Shown piece after piece: positions 26,744 to 35,759 of a DNA stretch of 58,363 nt; within the stretch, counting starts at the first letter, position 1, and every line of letters begins with the position of its first letter. The notes under the pieces were generated by a model. It was not told where the DNA came from. It worked only from the letters and a program-made list of their open reading frames with translations, and searched no databases. A program made the translations under genes and the position numbers. Location of the stretch: NCBI RefSeq assembly GCF_002915575.1, contig NZ_PQGD01000028.1, positions 1-58,363 on the forward strand, in the 5' to 3' direction. The stretch is from Superficieibacter electus (GTDB lineage Bacteria; Pseudomonadota; Gammaproteobacteria; Enterobacterales; Enterobacteriaceae).

Positions 26744-26779
26744 AGTGTCTATACCTGAGAGAGAAATTTAGGTGCTGGT

Positions 26780-26812
26780 ATCGTACCTAACCACGGGCTT
26801 TAACTAATAACT
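26780..26812 (-). promoter_or_regulatory. Shared TTATTAG-N19-TATNAT-type promoter (dam)
   Basis: On the minus strand TTATTAG (810-804) is followed, with 19 bases between TTATTA and the hexamer, by TACGAT (785-780). The same arrangement recurs before seven other genes. The -10 match is imperfect. Confidence 0.5.
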
Positions 26813-27091
26813 TAGGGAGCAAAAAAAAGTTGTTTAAGACGCACAGTTTTGACTTTCAGCATTGCGGATTTATAAGATTTTTCCTCACTGATACCTGAAC
26901 TTTATGTTTTGGATTTATGTCTTTGTTTATGAAGCGATTTTGATGCCATCACAAGAAATGGGGAGCCCTCTTTTTTTGTGAAAAATCAGAATAGGCTCAA
27001 AAAGTACCTTTTTTGCGAAAAATTATGGATTTTTTTTTCGGTAGTATCCCCGCTACGCAGAAAGTAAGCAGAAAAATGTAACGGAGCCCCT

Positions 27092-28255
27092 ATGAGTGTT
27101 TTACTGACAGAACCTACACAGCAAGCTAATGACAAGGTCTTTAAAACGGCCCATGTTGCCTTTTCAGTAGTTACTGGCACAGGTCGTTACGTCACTGGGC
27201 TTAAACAGTTCCGTGATGCAAACCCTGAACTTTGTACTGAAGTAAGTGACCAGAAAGCATGGGCTATCCACCCTTCAGTAATTCAGGTCACGCCAGGCTT
27301 CAACTCCCGCGAAATGGGAATGGGTGACGATTACTATAAGCTCCCTGAGGTTGAAGAACACATCTACAACATCAAGAATGCCTACATTCGAGGTGACTAT
27401 GTAGACCCTATCCGAGTACGTGTCATTGATGGGGTACCTTTTGTTCGCCAGGGGCACTGCCGTTTAAAAGCCGCAATGATGGCATGTGATGAAGATCATG
27501 ACATCACAATCCTTTGCGTTGAGATTAAAGAAGATGAAATTGGCTGTGAGCTCGCGACCATTGATGGTAACCGTGGTCTTGCGCTTTCTCCTGTTGCGCT
27601 TGGCGAGTCCTATCGTCGCCTACATTCTCTTGCTGGCTGGTCACTCGAACGAATTGCTCAACGTGAAAATAAAAGCCCGACGACCATCAGTTCTCTTATC
27701 CGCCTGACAACCTGTTCTGTTGTTATCAAGAAATGGATTCATGCTGACGCTATTTCGTATGTTAACGTGCTTTCACTGATCGATGAGCTCGGTGAAACAG
27801 AAGCAATTTCACGTATCAAGAAGATGATCGCGGAACTTGAGCAGGCCGATGCGAATGGCATCACGGTGAAAAAAACCCAACATGGTCAGGTACGAGTCAG
27901 ACCTTCAGACTTCAAGCCAGCACGGATTCCGCCGGTTATTGCCACAAAAGCCGTAGAAGGCGTCAAACTCATCACCACCAGCTTATTACAGAAACTGGGG
28001 GATATTGAATTGCCGGAGATGACAGATTCAAGTGCTGACGAAGAAATCAACATTACGTTGAACCGCAGTACTCTGGAGATGCTGAGAAATCTTTCAAAAG
28101 AGATCACAGAATCAGAGAACAAGCAGCTTCGCCGTGCGGAGAATCGTCAGGCAAAACTTAATGGTGAGAAGCCAAAATACCCACGTAAAAAAAATGCTAA
28201 GAAGGCAGGGGAAGAGACCGATCAGGATACTGACCCACAGCCGGACGCAGAATAA
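27092..28255 (+). CDS. Solitary ParB-like DNA-binding protein (paralogue)
   Basis: This 387-aa ParB-type protein resembles the 22827-23879 one: PGFNSREMG at about 68-76, RQGHCRLKAAMM at 119-130, ATIDGNRGLALSPVALGESYRRL, and an HTH near 190-212 (SLERIAQRENKSPTTISSLIR). The C-terminal tail is Lys-rich (RKKNAKKAG) and low complexity. The ATG has GGAG 7-8 bp ahead. No ParA partner is adjacent. It is followed by a strong terminator and then by a methylase gene. A regulatory or clamp role on plasmid DNA is inferred. Confidence 0.82.
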   Translation: MSVLLTEPTQQANDKVFKTAHVAFSVVTGTGRYVTGLKQFRDANPELCTEVSDQKAWAIHPSVIQVTPGFNSREMGMGDDYYKLPEVEEHIYNIKNAYIRGDYVDPIRVRVIDGVPFVRQGHCRLKAAMMACDEDHDITILCVEIKEDEIGCELATIDGNRGLALSPVALGESYRRLHSLAGWSLERIAQRENKSPTTISSLIRLTTCSVVIKKWIHADAISYVNVLSLIDELGETEAISRIKKMIAELEQADANGITVKKTQHGQVRVRPSDFKPARIPPVIATKAVEGVKLITTSLLQKLGDIELPEMTDSSADEEINITLNRSTLEMLRNLSKEITESENKQLRRAENRQAKLNGEKPKYPRKKNAKKAGEETDQDTDPQPDAE

Positions 28256-28344
28256 TTTACTTTTGGCAAAGTGTTGGTTTTGTCAGAGTCATTAAGGATT
28301 CAGGCTTTTTGCCCGCCTTTTTTAAACCTCCATGTATCGTTCTT

Positions 28345-28371
28345 GCCCCGTTTATGCGGGGCTTTTTTTTT
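28345..28371 (+). terminator. Strong Rho-independent terminator
   Basis: GCCCCG (28345-28350) and CGGGGC (28357-28362) form the stem, with nine T following. It ends the ParB-like gene. Confidence 0.85.
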
Positions 28372-28441
28372 GCTTCTTTCTATGAGTTGACATCTTTAAG
28401 TTTTATTCAGAGACATAAAAAACTTTTTCGTGTCACTGAAC

Positions 28442-28472
28442 CTATTAGGTTACAGAGCGACGTTGCTATCCT
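28442..28472 (+). promoter_or_regulatory. Shared TTATTAG-type promoter (methylase)
   Basis: CTATTAG (28442-28448) and TATCCT (28467-28472) have the 19-base spacing of the shared element. The -10 is weak. The gene starts 31 bp later. Confidence 0.45.
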
Positions 28473-28502
28473 GGTAAAAGTTTTTTCTAAAGGACCGGTA
28501 AA

Positions 28503-30194
28503 ATGTCATCTCTTGATTCTGAAGCTAAACCCGATAATGCAGGTCACAGCGTACTGGCTTTAACAACCTCTCATAGCCTGGTGGTTAGCTCTTCTGAAAC
28601 ATTTCTTCCAGATATGCGCAAAGAGCTCGGCATTATCGCGGATCTTGTTGAGTCCTATAATGATGAACTCTGCTTGTTGAAACACATGGCTGTCCAGTTC
28701 AAAACCCACAATCACCAGAAACTTTATTCTTATCTCTCAGGCTACAACCACAGTATCTCTGAAGCGGATGCCTTGTTCGCGGAAAACGCTCTGAGATCTG
28801 AATACTGGAAACGCGTTATGGCACTCACTGATGTTTTGCCTATCATGTCGGATGCCAAACGTAACGAATGGGATAAGCAGTTTACGGCCGACCGCTATAT
28901 TATGCCGCCTCAGGTGATCCCTGATTTCACAGCTGACGCTGTAGTAGGCACAGTCGTTGCTTTGCTTAATGACCGCAATCAATTTATTAAAGAAAGGGTT
29001 TACGACGTCTTCCAGTCTCTGAGCCGCAGTCATAAGACAAACAAAGCTTTTGGGTTCTCCACCCGCATGATCACTACCGGAGTTTGCGAGCCGTCTAAAT
29101 ACCCCTGGCAGAAATTAAGGGTGGATTTTAAAGAGTCTGGCATTTCACCACTGAGCGAGCTCCGCGTTATATGCGCATTCTTCCGTGGCGAACAGGTGAA
29201 GGCGATCCATAACACCAAATCATTGGTTGAGGCGTTGGTCGAACATGAGGGGTTCAGAAAATGGATCTGCATCGATGGCAACAGTATTCGTTTCAGGGTT
29301 TACAAAAATGGATCAATGCATATTGACGTCCACCCTGATATCGCCGAGCGGCTTAACAATATTTTATCAGCTATCGTACCGCTGGCATTACCTGCCGACC
29401 GCATGGCTCATAGCAAGAAATCTTTGGAGGCATTCCCTGTACTTAAGCAGTGCATCGACTTTGATACCCGGATGCAGCTTTCTGAACTAATGTTTAAAAA
29501 TGACGGGGACAATAAATGGAGTTGCTGGACATCTTTAGGGTCTCTCGCCGAACGCAAATCTTCGAGTGTTGCCGCTGACACCCTTCGGTTCTTAGGGGCA
29601 ACAGTAACAAAATACGATGTGACATTTTCCTATGATCCGTGTGAGGTTATTCGTTACATCGGCCAGATAGGGGAGATGCCTGATATTGTATCGCATCAGT
29701 TTTACCCTTCATCTTGCCGAATCAGCGAATATGTATATTCCCTGCTCGGTGCAGGGGAAGGGGATACCCTCCTGGAGCCTAATATTGGCCATGCGGATTT
29801 GCTTAAATCATTCCCTGCCGGTGTGATCGTTACTGGCATCGAGCTTGATACTTTGAATTGCCTTATCTCCCGGGCTAAGGGATACGATACGACAGAAGCT
29901 GACTTCCTCACATGGTCTAAGTCTAATCAACAGAAGAAGTTTGATTATGTCGTGATGAACCCACCTTTTGCCGATAACCGGGCCAGGCTGCATCTCCAGG
30001 CAGCTGCATCTCATCTCGCAGCCGGGGGATCTCTAGCAGCCGTTCTTCCATTATCTCTTCAGGGGCTCGATAACCTTCTGGGGGAAGAATTCCGGACGGA
30101 ATGGATGGACGTTTTTGAGAACGAGTTTGAAAACACGACCGTTTCGGTTCGCATCCTGTACGCCGAACGTATTCAACAAGAGGAAGTCCTATGA
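28503..30194 (+). CDS. NPPF-type N6-adenine methyltransferase-like protein
   Basis: This 563-aa protein has a C-terminal class I SAM methyltransferase domain: LLEPNIGHADLLKSF (motif I) starting near residue 423, TGIELD (motif II), and the catalytic VVMNPPFADNRAR with NPPF at 486-489. The first 370 residues have no recognised domain and may recognise DNA. The layout is that of plasmid N6-adenine methylases lacking a restriction partner. A shorter relative is at 42799-43560. The ATG overlaps no gene; AAAGGACC precedes it. Its stop overlaps the next small ORF by 4 bp. Confidence 0.78.
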   Translation: MSSLDSEAKPDNAGHSVLALTTSHSLVVSSSETFLPDMRKELGIIADLVESYNDELCLLKHMAVQFKTHNHQKLYSYLSGYNHSISEADALFAENALRSEYWKRVMALTDVLPIMSDAKRNEWDKQFTADRYIMPPQVIPDFTADAVVGTVVALLNDRNQFIKERVYDVFQSLSRSHKTNKAFGFSTRMITTGVCEPSKYPWQKLRVDFKESGISPLSELRVICAFFRGEQVKAIHNTKSLVEALVEHEGFRKWICIDGNSIRFRVYKNGSMHIDVHPDIAERLNNILSAIVPLALPADRMAHSKKSLEAFPVLKQCIDFDTRMQLSELMFKNDGDNKWSCWTSLGSLAERKSSSVAADTLRFLGATVTKYDVTFSYDPCEVIRYIGQIGEMPDIVSHQFYPSSCRISEYVYSLLGAGEGDTLLEPNIGHADLLKSFPAGVIVTGIELDTLNCLISRAKGYDTTEADFLTWSKSNQQKKFDYVVMNPPFADNRARLHLQAAASHLAAGGSLAAVLPLSLQGLDNLLGEEFRTEWMDVFENEFENTTVSVRILYAERIQQEEVL

Positions 30195-30367
30195 GCAACC
30201 AACCCACCAGCCTGCCAGAAGAAGATATTGAGTTTGTTATGGATACCTTTCAGAGGAGCATGGGTAAATCCAAACCTGTCAGGGATACTCAAATAGAGGG
30301 CGAGAAACCGCAAAGTAAAGAGTCCGCAAACTCAACTGAAAACCCCGGTTATGAAGAATTCTTTTAA
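30191..30367 (+). CDS. Small acidic protein coupled to the methylase
   Basis: This 58-aa ORF starts in the ATGA overlap with the methylase stop. It is Glu/Ser/Pro-rich with no transmembrane segment (MSNQPTSLPEEDIEFVMD start, NPGYEEFF end). The coupling and protein-like composition support it. An accessory or inhibitory subunit of the methylase is possible, but no family is known. Confidence 0.5.
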   Translation: MSNQPTSLPEEDIEFVMDTFQRSMGKSKPVRDTQIEGEKPQSKESANSTENPGYEEFF

Positions 30368-30415
30368 TTACGCTCATGATATCCTGGTGCAGTTATTTAG
30401 AATGATATTTGAGGG

Positions 30416-30871
30416 ATGGGGGACATTGTGATTAAAAGGCGTAACATTCGACGATCAGTTTATGGATTGCTTATTGTTCTTATCGCCGGAAATGTGTGGT
30501 TAGGCCTTAGAGCTGATAAAATTCATAAAGTGCGTTATCAGGATTTCTGGTCACCGGCAACTGTGATTAAAGTAACTGTAATGCCTTCAACGAATGAAAT
30601 CCAGCTCAGTGGTAAAATCCCTAAATCGGTAAGAGTTTCAAACAATTATGTTGAGTACTCGTTACCGGGCACACTCTCGGACAAGACCATTTACCGAAGC
30701 GTGTTAGAAGATGAGATGCTCACTTTGCTTAATGCTGGAGGTCAACTTGAAGTTAAATACACTCTGGACAAGCAGACAAATCGAACTAAGGTATGCACTA
30801 AGTGCTTACGGGTGATTAAAGATATTAACCATCAATATTCAGCCACTGAGGTAAAGCATGGGCAGTCCTAA
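30416..30871 (+). CDS. Membrane-anchored protein of unknown function
   Basis: This protein has 151 aa from the ATG, or 147 aa from a GTG at 30428 that has GGGGGA upstream and is the likelier start. One N-terminal transmembrane helix (SVYGLLIVLIAGNVWLGL) is followed by a periplasmic-type beta-rich domain with two cysteines (CTKC). Its 3' end overlaps the next membrane-protein gene by 14 bp. The family was not recognised. Confidence 0.6.
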   Translation: MGDIVIKRRNIRRSVYGLLIVLIAGNVWLGLRADKIHKVRYQDFWSPATVIKVTVMPSTNEIQLSGKIPKSVRVSNNYVEYSLPGTLSDKTIYRSVLEDEMLTLLNAGGQLEVKYTLDKQTNRTKVCTKCLRVIKDINHQYSATEVKHGQS

Positions 30872-31139
30872 ATTTGAAATTGCTGAGCAAATTAAAATGT
30901 GGATCGTTGTTTATCTAGTTTGCTTTTTAGCACTTTACTGTGTGTTAAGCGCTCTACATGCGCTTTATGATCCGCTAAATTTACCTGCCCTGACGTGGCC
31001 TATCAGCTGGTTCGTGGTGCCTGAAATGACAAGTTTTGGCAGTGCATTATTAGCTTTTGTCCTAACGCCAGGCCTTTGCTCTATAATTGCTGTTTTATTC
31101 GGTAAGTCTACCTTTAAAAAAGCTAAAACAAAAATATAG
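30858..31139 (+). CDS. Small two-helix membrane protein
   Basis: This 93-aa protein has two hydrophobic segments (about residues 12-32, IVVYLVCFLALYCVLSAL, and 58-80, ALLAFVLTPGLCSIIAVLFG) and a Lys-rich end. It overlaps the preceding gene and probably works with it. The function is unknown. It is followed by a terminator shared with the convergent 31197-31823 gene. Confidence 0.6.
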   Translation: MGSPKFEIAEQIKMWIVVYLVCFLALYCVLSALHALYDPLNLPALTWPISWFVVPEMTSFGSALLAFVLTPGLCSIIAVLFGKSTFKKAKTKI

Positions 31140-31170
31140 AGTTAATTAGATTGGTGGCTCAGGTTTATAA

Positions 31171-31190
31171 AACCTCTCACTAGAGAGGTT
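31171..31190. terminator. Bidirectional terminator
   Basis: AACCTCTC (31171-31178) and GAGAGGTT (31183-31190) form an 8-bp stem with loop ACTA, flanked by AT-rich DNA on both sides, between convergent genes. Confidence 0.75.
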
Positions 31191-31196
31191 TATTTA

Positions 31197-31823
31197 TTAT
31201 TTTTGACTGAGATTAACAGCGTTTTCCATAAATGTATCAATAACAACCGTAAGAGACTGGCTGGTACCATGGCTATACTCAGGCCAAGGTAAAAAAGGAT
31301 ATGAAGAATACGCCATCAACATGATACTGGTTGGGCAACGCCAGTCCGTTGGAACACCTTTACTGTAATGGACAATCATAGCCGGGCGACTACAATCAAT
31401 ATCTCCAGCGTTTTTATCGAGTACGAAAGTAGCCAGAACGCCGGTGTCCTTCTGGGATACGAAAACAAGGCTGTCAGTAAAAATAAAGGCCATTAAGGAA
31501 GAGGCCAGGAAAGCGCCAGTAAATAAGGACTTCTTCTCTTTCCAAACGCGTCGAGCATATAACCCCATTAGCGCTACCGCTGAAACCATTCCGGACCACT
31601 GAGCACCCAAAGAAAAATCTGTTACTGTTTTAGATGTCATACTTTCATTAATAGTAATCATTGCGACAATGAATGGTGATGCAATTCCAAGTGTTGCTAG
31701 GACTATCAGCGATATTTCAGACCGGTTTTCTTTAGCGGATCCTTTACTTATTGCAGACATTGCTCTGAACATAACGAATGTACTGTTGAGCATCAGAAAA
31801 CAGCATAAGAGCATGTATAACAT
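31197..31823 (-). CDS. Multi-pass inner-membrane protein
   Basis: This 208-aa protein has four likely transmembrane helices (about 1-22, 40-60, 72-92, 103-122), then a C-terminal domain with two cysteines (DIDCSRPAM and DWRCPTS) probably outside the membrane. The family was not recognised. It stands alone on the minus strand between the small membrane-protein pair and the first Ig-like gene. An entry-exclusion type role would fit a plasmid membrane protein, but nothing in the sequence proves it. Confidence 0.6.
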   Translation of the reverse strand: MLYMLLCCFLMLNSTFVMFRAMSAISKGSAKENRSEISLIVLATLGIASPFIVAMITINESMTSKTVTDFSLGAQWSGMVSAVALMGLYARRVWKEKKSLFTGAFLASSLMAFIFTDSLVFVSQKDTGVLATFVLDKNAGDIDCSRPAMIVHYSKGVPTDWRCPTSIMLMAYSSYPFLPWPEYSHGTSQSLTVVIDTFMENAVNLSQK

Positions 31824-32195
31824 TGGGTTTCCTCAACCTAGAAGTGATGGTTACCCTGTTATTTTACATAAATTTGACTCAACAGATGCTTTTAAAATCT
31901 CGCTTCCTTGAATTTAAAAACATATCAGCACAATTGGCAAACATAAAGGAGCAGCGTCTATCAAAAGTTACTTTTATGATTGGTTGAATACTCATTTTGA
32001 AGGCTAAAATCCAAAAAAGTGGGTACAAAAAGTTACTTTTGCGTCATCCAGATGCACTGCCGCCATTTTGCATTCTGTACGTTGGTTGCTTTCTCACTTG
32101 ATGTCTCTTTTAACAGGCAAATTATCACTTTATCCGACCGGACCTTGTAGGCTGAATCCGTAGAATAAGGCTATAACCTATTCCCGGAGCATCAT
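31824..32195 (+). promoter_or_regulatory. Upstream region of the first Ig-like gene
   Basis: This 372-bp gene-free region contains two exact copies of the recurrent palindrome (31963-31975 and 32028-32040), 65 bp apart. No further structure was recognised. CGGAG precedes the ATG at 32196. Confidence 0.5.
31963..32040. promoter_or_regulatory. Two AAAAGTTACTTTT palindromes
   Basis: Exact copies lie at 31963-31975 and 32028-32040, in the same orientation, about 160-230 bp before the Ig-like gene. This is the only pair in the window. Confidence 0.65.
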
Positions 32196-34652
32196 ATGCG
32201 TAAAACTCTAATTGGCTGCATGGTTGCAACTGCCCTTGCTACTGTATCTTCGGCACATGCTCAGGTATTTAGCTACTCATTTACAGATACCAATAAGGCT
32301 GTTCGGAATATTAAGCCTGCAACACAAACATATCTTAATCCCGCTGGTGTTTTGACTCTGAACTTGATATCGGGTCTTGATCGGTACGAGCGAGTGACGG
32401 TCACACGAGACAGCGATAAAAAGGTTATGTATTCCTCCGTCTCGACCAAAACGAGCGTTGCAGATCGTATCGTTGCTGCCGATGGAACAGAATACTATGG
32501 AAAGGATATGGTTCTACCGGCGCTCGGAGAAGGGACCTTTACTGTAGTCAATGAAACTCTGGATATTCGCCAGACTGTAGTGAGCACATCTACTTATCAT
32601 TTCATCGTTGATACAACTCCTCCACGCTATAAGAGTATTTATCCGAGTCAAAACGCAGGTTACGACATGGTACTTTCTGGGCCACTTTGGGAGTTGGGCC
32701 GAGGCGGTAGTGGCCAGTTTTCTATATTTGCAGACGGTATTGAGGATGCTAGTGGAATTGCCAAGATCCGTCTTGTCATTAAACGAAGTAATGGTTCTGT
32801 GGTCTCCGACAATAACCTGAGTTATGACACAGCCAATAAACGTGCGTTCTATCCGTGGATTAAAGATATGAACACCCAGGCTGGCATGCCCTCAAGTGAT
32901 CTTGATGAAGAATTCACCTTCAATTTCATCGTTACGGACCTGGCAGGAAATACGCTTAACATTCCTCCCCAGCGGTTTTTATATGACGATCAAATGGGAG
33001 AATTTACGCCATTTGCAGTTCATGACTCACGTGTAAGCACCAGTGTTGTACCCGGCATTTCTTCGGGATACGTCCCGTTTAAACGAGGCCTTACAGTGCT
33101 GGAAAACCCCTACAAGTTGGTTATACGTATCCCAAGAACTAACTGGAAGCCATATCGAAATGGTGGCATGAGCATTACCAATAACTATGGCGGAGTACAG
33201 GTCCTTTCCGAAGATGCCACCTATGTCTACGTGGAAGTTAAGCTGCCACAGGGTGCCTTAGATGGAAACTACTATAGACCTGTGAATACATATCAATGGT
33301 CTGGAGGAGATCTTGGTCAGTATGCCAGCTGGCTCAACTGGGATCCTGCCTCTGTAAAGAGTCCGGCTTGGGGAAGTTCACCCATAGAACGACAAAAGGC
33401 TGATGGAACATGGTTCAACAGCGTAAACTGGAACCTGTTCAAGGCATCTGATATGCCTATAAAACTTACTAATATCCGGTTCAATGTACAGGCTAGGCCA
33501 TATGATCAAAAAATCACTGGCGGAGCAACATGCAGTATTCCAGCTGGCTCAACAACCTGTACCGTCTCTTTGCCCCAGGATATTATAAATGGCACTACCG
33601 GCTATCTTCATAGTGGCTATGAAGTAAGGTCAACCACCGAAGCAACCTTCTTTGCCCCTATATGGGAGAATATAGCCTGGCATACACTGGGTCCCTCCGT
33701 CACTGGATTTGATTACATTGAAACCACCAACATTCTCCAGGTTTACGTGAATCAACCTGGAGATGGTTCATATTTCGACCATGTTTATGTAAATCGAGTT
33801 TGGTTGTCAGATAAAAACCGTAACAACGCAGAAATAAGCGTAACCGGCAAACAAACAGGTAGAAATATGGCGTCTGGGAACTACACGTATGAGTTCAACA
33901 TGAAAGAGGTACCAGAAGGCAGTTATAACGTGGTAATTAATGCCCAAGATACATTCAACAATACCGGTAACCTCCCTTATCAAACTGTTGTCGTTGATAA
34001 TACAGCACCATCTGTAAGTATTAGCTACGAAGGAAAACCGATCAGCAAAAACGTAACAGTATATGGGCTGGAGAACGTCCGTATACAGCTCACCGATGCT
34101 CTAACTAAACCATCCTTAAGCCGTATGACTCTTCGCGGTGGCCCTGTTTCTGATGCGGTGGAATTGTCTTGGGTGAATCTGGGAAACAACCTGTATGCAC
34201 CTAATTATCCCAAGATCTTTCCGTCTCTTAATGAAGGCGAAACATACACTCTCACAGTTCAGGCCAAAGATGAGATGAACAACGTTAAAGAAAGCTCAGT
34301 CGAATTTAACTACCTTCCAAACAATCTCGTCAGGCTAGAGAATCTGAAAACCTTAGCTGTCAATGCTTCTCTCAAAACATCTGACAATACTCCTCTGGCT
34401 GTTCTGTATGCCAGCCAGCTGCGTAAAAAGGATGGTTCAATCGCTACAGGGCTTCAGGACGCAGTGCTTACTGTCCGTAAGGACGCTGCATTCGGCGTGA
34501 CTGTAAATGGTGTTTCTGCGATGCCAGGTGAAAGCAAAGAGCTTCAACTGGATTTGGGGCTCGGGGACAGCCGTAGCTTTCCTATTTTCCCTGCTGTATC
34601 CGGCCTTACAGGCAGATCTGAGTTCATGATTAACATTGAAGAATTAAAATAA
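32196..34652 (+). CDS. Secreted Ig-like domain protein (paralogue 1 of 3)
   Basis: This 818-aa protein has a signal peptide (MRKTLIGCMVATALATVSSAHA, cut after residue 22). The N-terminal domain (about 23-145) has FSYSFTDTNKAV and LNLISGLDRYERVTV. Linkers of the DTTPP / DNTAP type, typical of bacterial Ig-like repeats, follow. CSIPAGSTTC forms a probable disulfide hairpin, and the C-terminal domain contains LPNNLVRLENLKTLAVNASL. The family resembles plasmid Ig-like proteins with a conserved N-terminal domain of unknown function (perhaps DUF4165, from memory). It is likely exported to the periplasm or surface. Ig-like proteins of IncHI plasmids have been linked to conjugation, but a role here is inferred. 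Confidence 0.75.
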   Translation: MRKTLIGCMVATALATVSSAHAQVFSYSFTDTNKAVRNIKPATQTYLNPAGVLTLNLISGLDRYERVTVTRDSDKKVMYSSVSTKTSVADRIVAADGTEYYGKDMVLPALGEGTFTVVNETLDIRQTVVSTSTYHFIVDTTPPRYKSIYPSQNAGYDMVLSGPLWELGRGGSGQFSIFADGIEDASGIAKIRLVIKRSNGSVVSDNNLSYDTANKRAFYPWIKDMNTQAGMPSSDLDEEFTFNFIVTDLAGNTLNIPPQRFLYDDQMGEFTPFAVHDSRVSTSVVPGISSGYVPFKRGLTVLENPYKLVIRIPRTNWKPYRNGGMSITNNYGGVQVLSEDATYVYVEVKLPQGALDGNYYRPVNTYQWSGGDLGQYASWLNWDPASVKSPAWGSSPIERQKADGTWFNSVNWNLFKASDMPIKLTNIRFNVQARPYDQKITGGATCSIPAGSTTCTVSLPQDIINGTTGYLHSGYEVRSTTEATFFAPIWENIAWHTLGPSVTGFDYIETTNILQVYVNQPGDGSYFDHVYVNRVWLSDKNRNNAEISVTGKQTGRNMASGNYTYEFNMKEVPEGSYNVVINAQDTFNNTGNLPYQTVVVDNTAPSVSISYEGKPISKNVTVYGLENVRIQLTDALTKPSLSRMTLRGGPVSDAVELSWVNLGNNLYAPNYPKIFPSLNEGETYTLTVQAKDEMNNVKESSVEFNYLPNNLVRLENLKTLAVNASLKTSDNTPLAVLYASQLRKKDGSIATGLQDAVLTVRKDAAFGVTVNGVSAMPGESKELQLDLGLGDSRSFPIFPAVSGLTGRSEFMINIEELK

Positions 34653-35017
34653 AGCAGGGCTGTTTTGCTGAAGCACAACGGCCGTCTTCTGATGCGCCGT
34701 AGCCCATGTTGTTGCAAATCAGTCCGACGTTCATTGCGTAAGTAACGCTTACTGCGGACCATGGTAGTGATTAGACTCACTACCATGGTCATTTCACCAC
34801 ATATCTTCTCTGCATTGCTCTTGTTGGGCAGACTAGTAACTCGTCACTAAATTGCAGCTTTTGTCTTGCTAAGTCGCTGGTATAACTGCACTACGAAATC
34901 GTCAAAAGATTTTATCCCTCATGTAGATCCAATAAATGATCCCAAAGGTGCCAGAGAGTACAAAGAAGATCCCGGTACGCTGTAGGCCGCATGGTTACTG
35001 GGCTGGAGCATTGTCAC
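34653..35017. other. Intergenic region upstream of the second replicon
   Basis: No gene is seen. It contains the long inverted repeat at 34757-34790, otherwise nothing recognised. Confidence 0.4.
34757..34790. repeat. 14-bp perfect inverted repeat built on an iteron pair
   Basis: GACCATGGTAGTGA (34757-34770) and TCACTACCATGGTC (34777-34790) are exact complements with loop TTAGAC. The inner part is the iteron word GGTAGTGA in inverted order. It may also terminate the preceding gene. Confidence 0.7.
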
Positions 35018-35117
35018 TGACAACAGTAGCGACATAAGTGACAACGGGAGTGACTTAAAAGACAATGGTAGAGACTATTTCGACGTTGGTAATGATTTTA
35101 AGTGACAATGGTAGTGA
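35018..35117 (+). repeat. Origin iteron cluster 1, five 21-bp repeats
   Basis: GAC(A/G)(A/T)(C/T)(A/G)G(T/G)A(G/A)(T/C/A)GA-type iterons start at 35019, 35040, 35061, 35082 and 35104, all in one direction with 21-22-bp spacing, so initiator molecules would lie on one helix face. They are part of the second origin. Confidence 0.85.
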
Positions 35118-35441
35118 GGTTAGACTTAAACTTCCACTGTAAGGTAAGGTGACTCGCATTATTTAAATAAATTATTACTTTCAATTACTTGCGACACGAG
35201 TCTGCATGTATGCTTCTATTTCTCAAAAATTTATCCACCGAAAATGCCTGTGGCTGTGATTTAGCTTTGACGACAGTTTTTATCAGGGAGGCAAGTTGAG
35301 ACCTGTATAAGAACTAAGCATTTATTTATCCCCATTTTCCACAAGGTAGTTCCAATAATTAGTACCTTAGTGTTCCTGATAGATCAAAAGAGATCCCCGC
35401 TGCCTCCAGGCCAGACGGCACAAGGCCTGAGACGTGATCAG
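35118..35441. other. Origin core between iteron clusters
   Basis: This AT-rich region holds DnaA-box-like TTATCCACC (about 35230) and TTTTCCACA (about 35334). It is a good candidate for the opening region of the second origin. No gene is seen. Confidence 0.5.
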
Positions 35442-35541
35442 TGACAACAGTAGTGATTATTTTGACATTGGTAGTGATTATTATAACGTTGGTAATGAGT
35501 TTTTTGACATCAGTAGTGATCAGAGCGACAATAGTAGTGAC
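35442..35541 (+). repeat. Origin iteron cluster 2, five 21-bp repeats
   Basis: Iterons start at 35443, 35464, 35485, 35506 and 35527, exactly 21 bp apart and all in the same direction as cluster 1. A DnaA-box-like TTATGCACA is at about 35659, before the initiator gene. Confidence 0.85.
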
Positions 35542-35759
35542 TTTTCATTAGATCTTTTTAACTTGATCTGATCCGTTGTTGATAAGAGTTGCAGGTCATT
35601 GTATGCAAAGAGTTTTTGCCAAGTTTTAATGAGTGGAGTCGTGTTTTTAGGTAGAACTTATGCACAGATATGGATCATCACAATGATCCATCCAGTGACA
35701 TAGAGTTCGCTGGGGCTTACTATTCACCAATCTGTTTACACATTCAGTGATAACTTATT

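Noticed and set aside
26994-27012. AAAAGTACCTTTT near 27000 as another palindrome
   Set aside because: The second half does not pair with the first, so it is counted as a chance near-match.
22383-31941. TTTGGCAAA-like words near 22383, 22779, 28264 and 31935
   Set aside because: Only a few inexact copies with variable flanks; not enough to claim a binding site.
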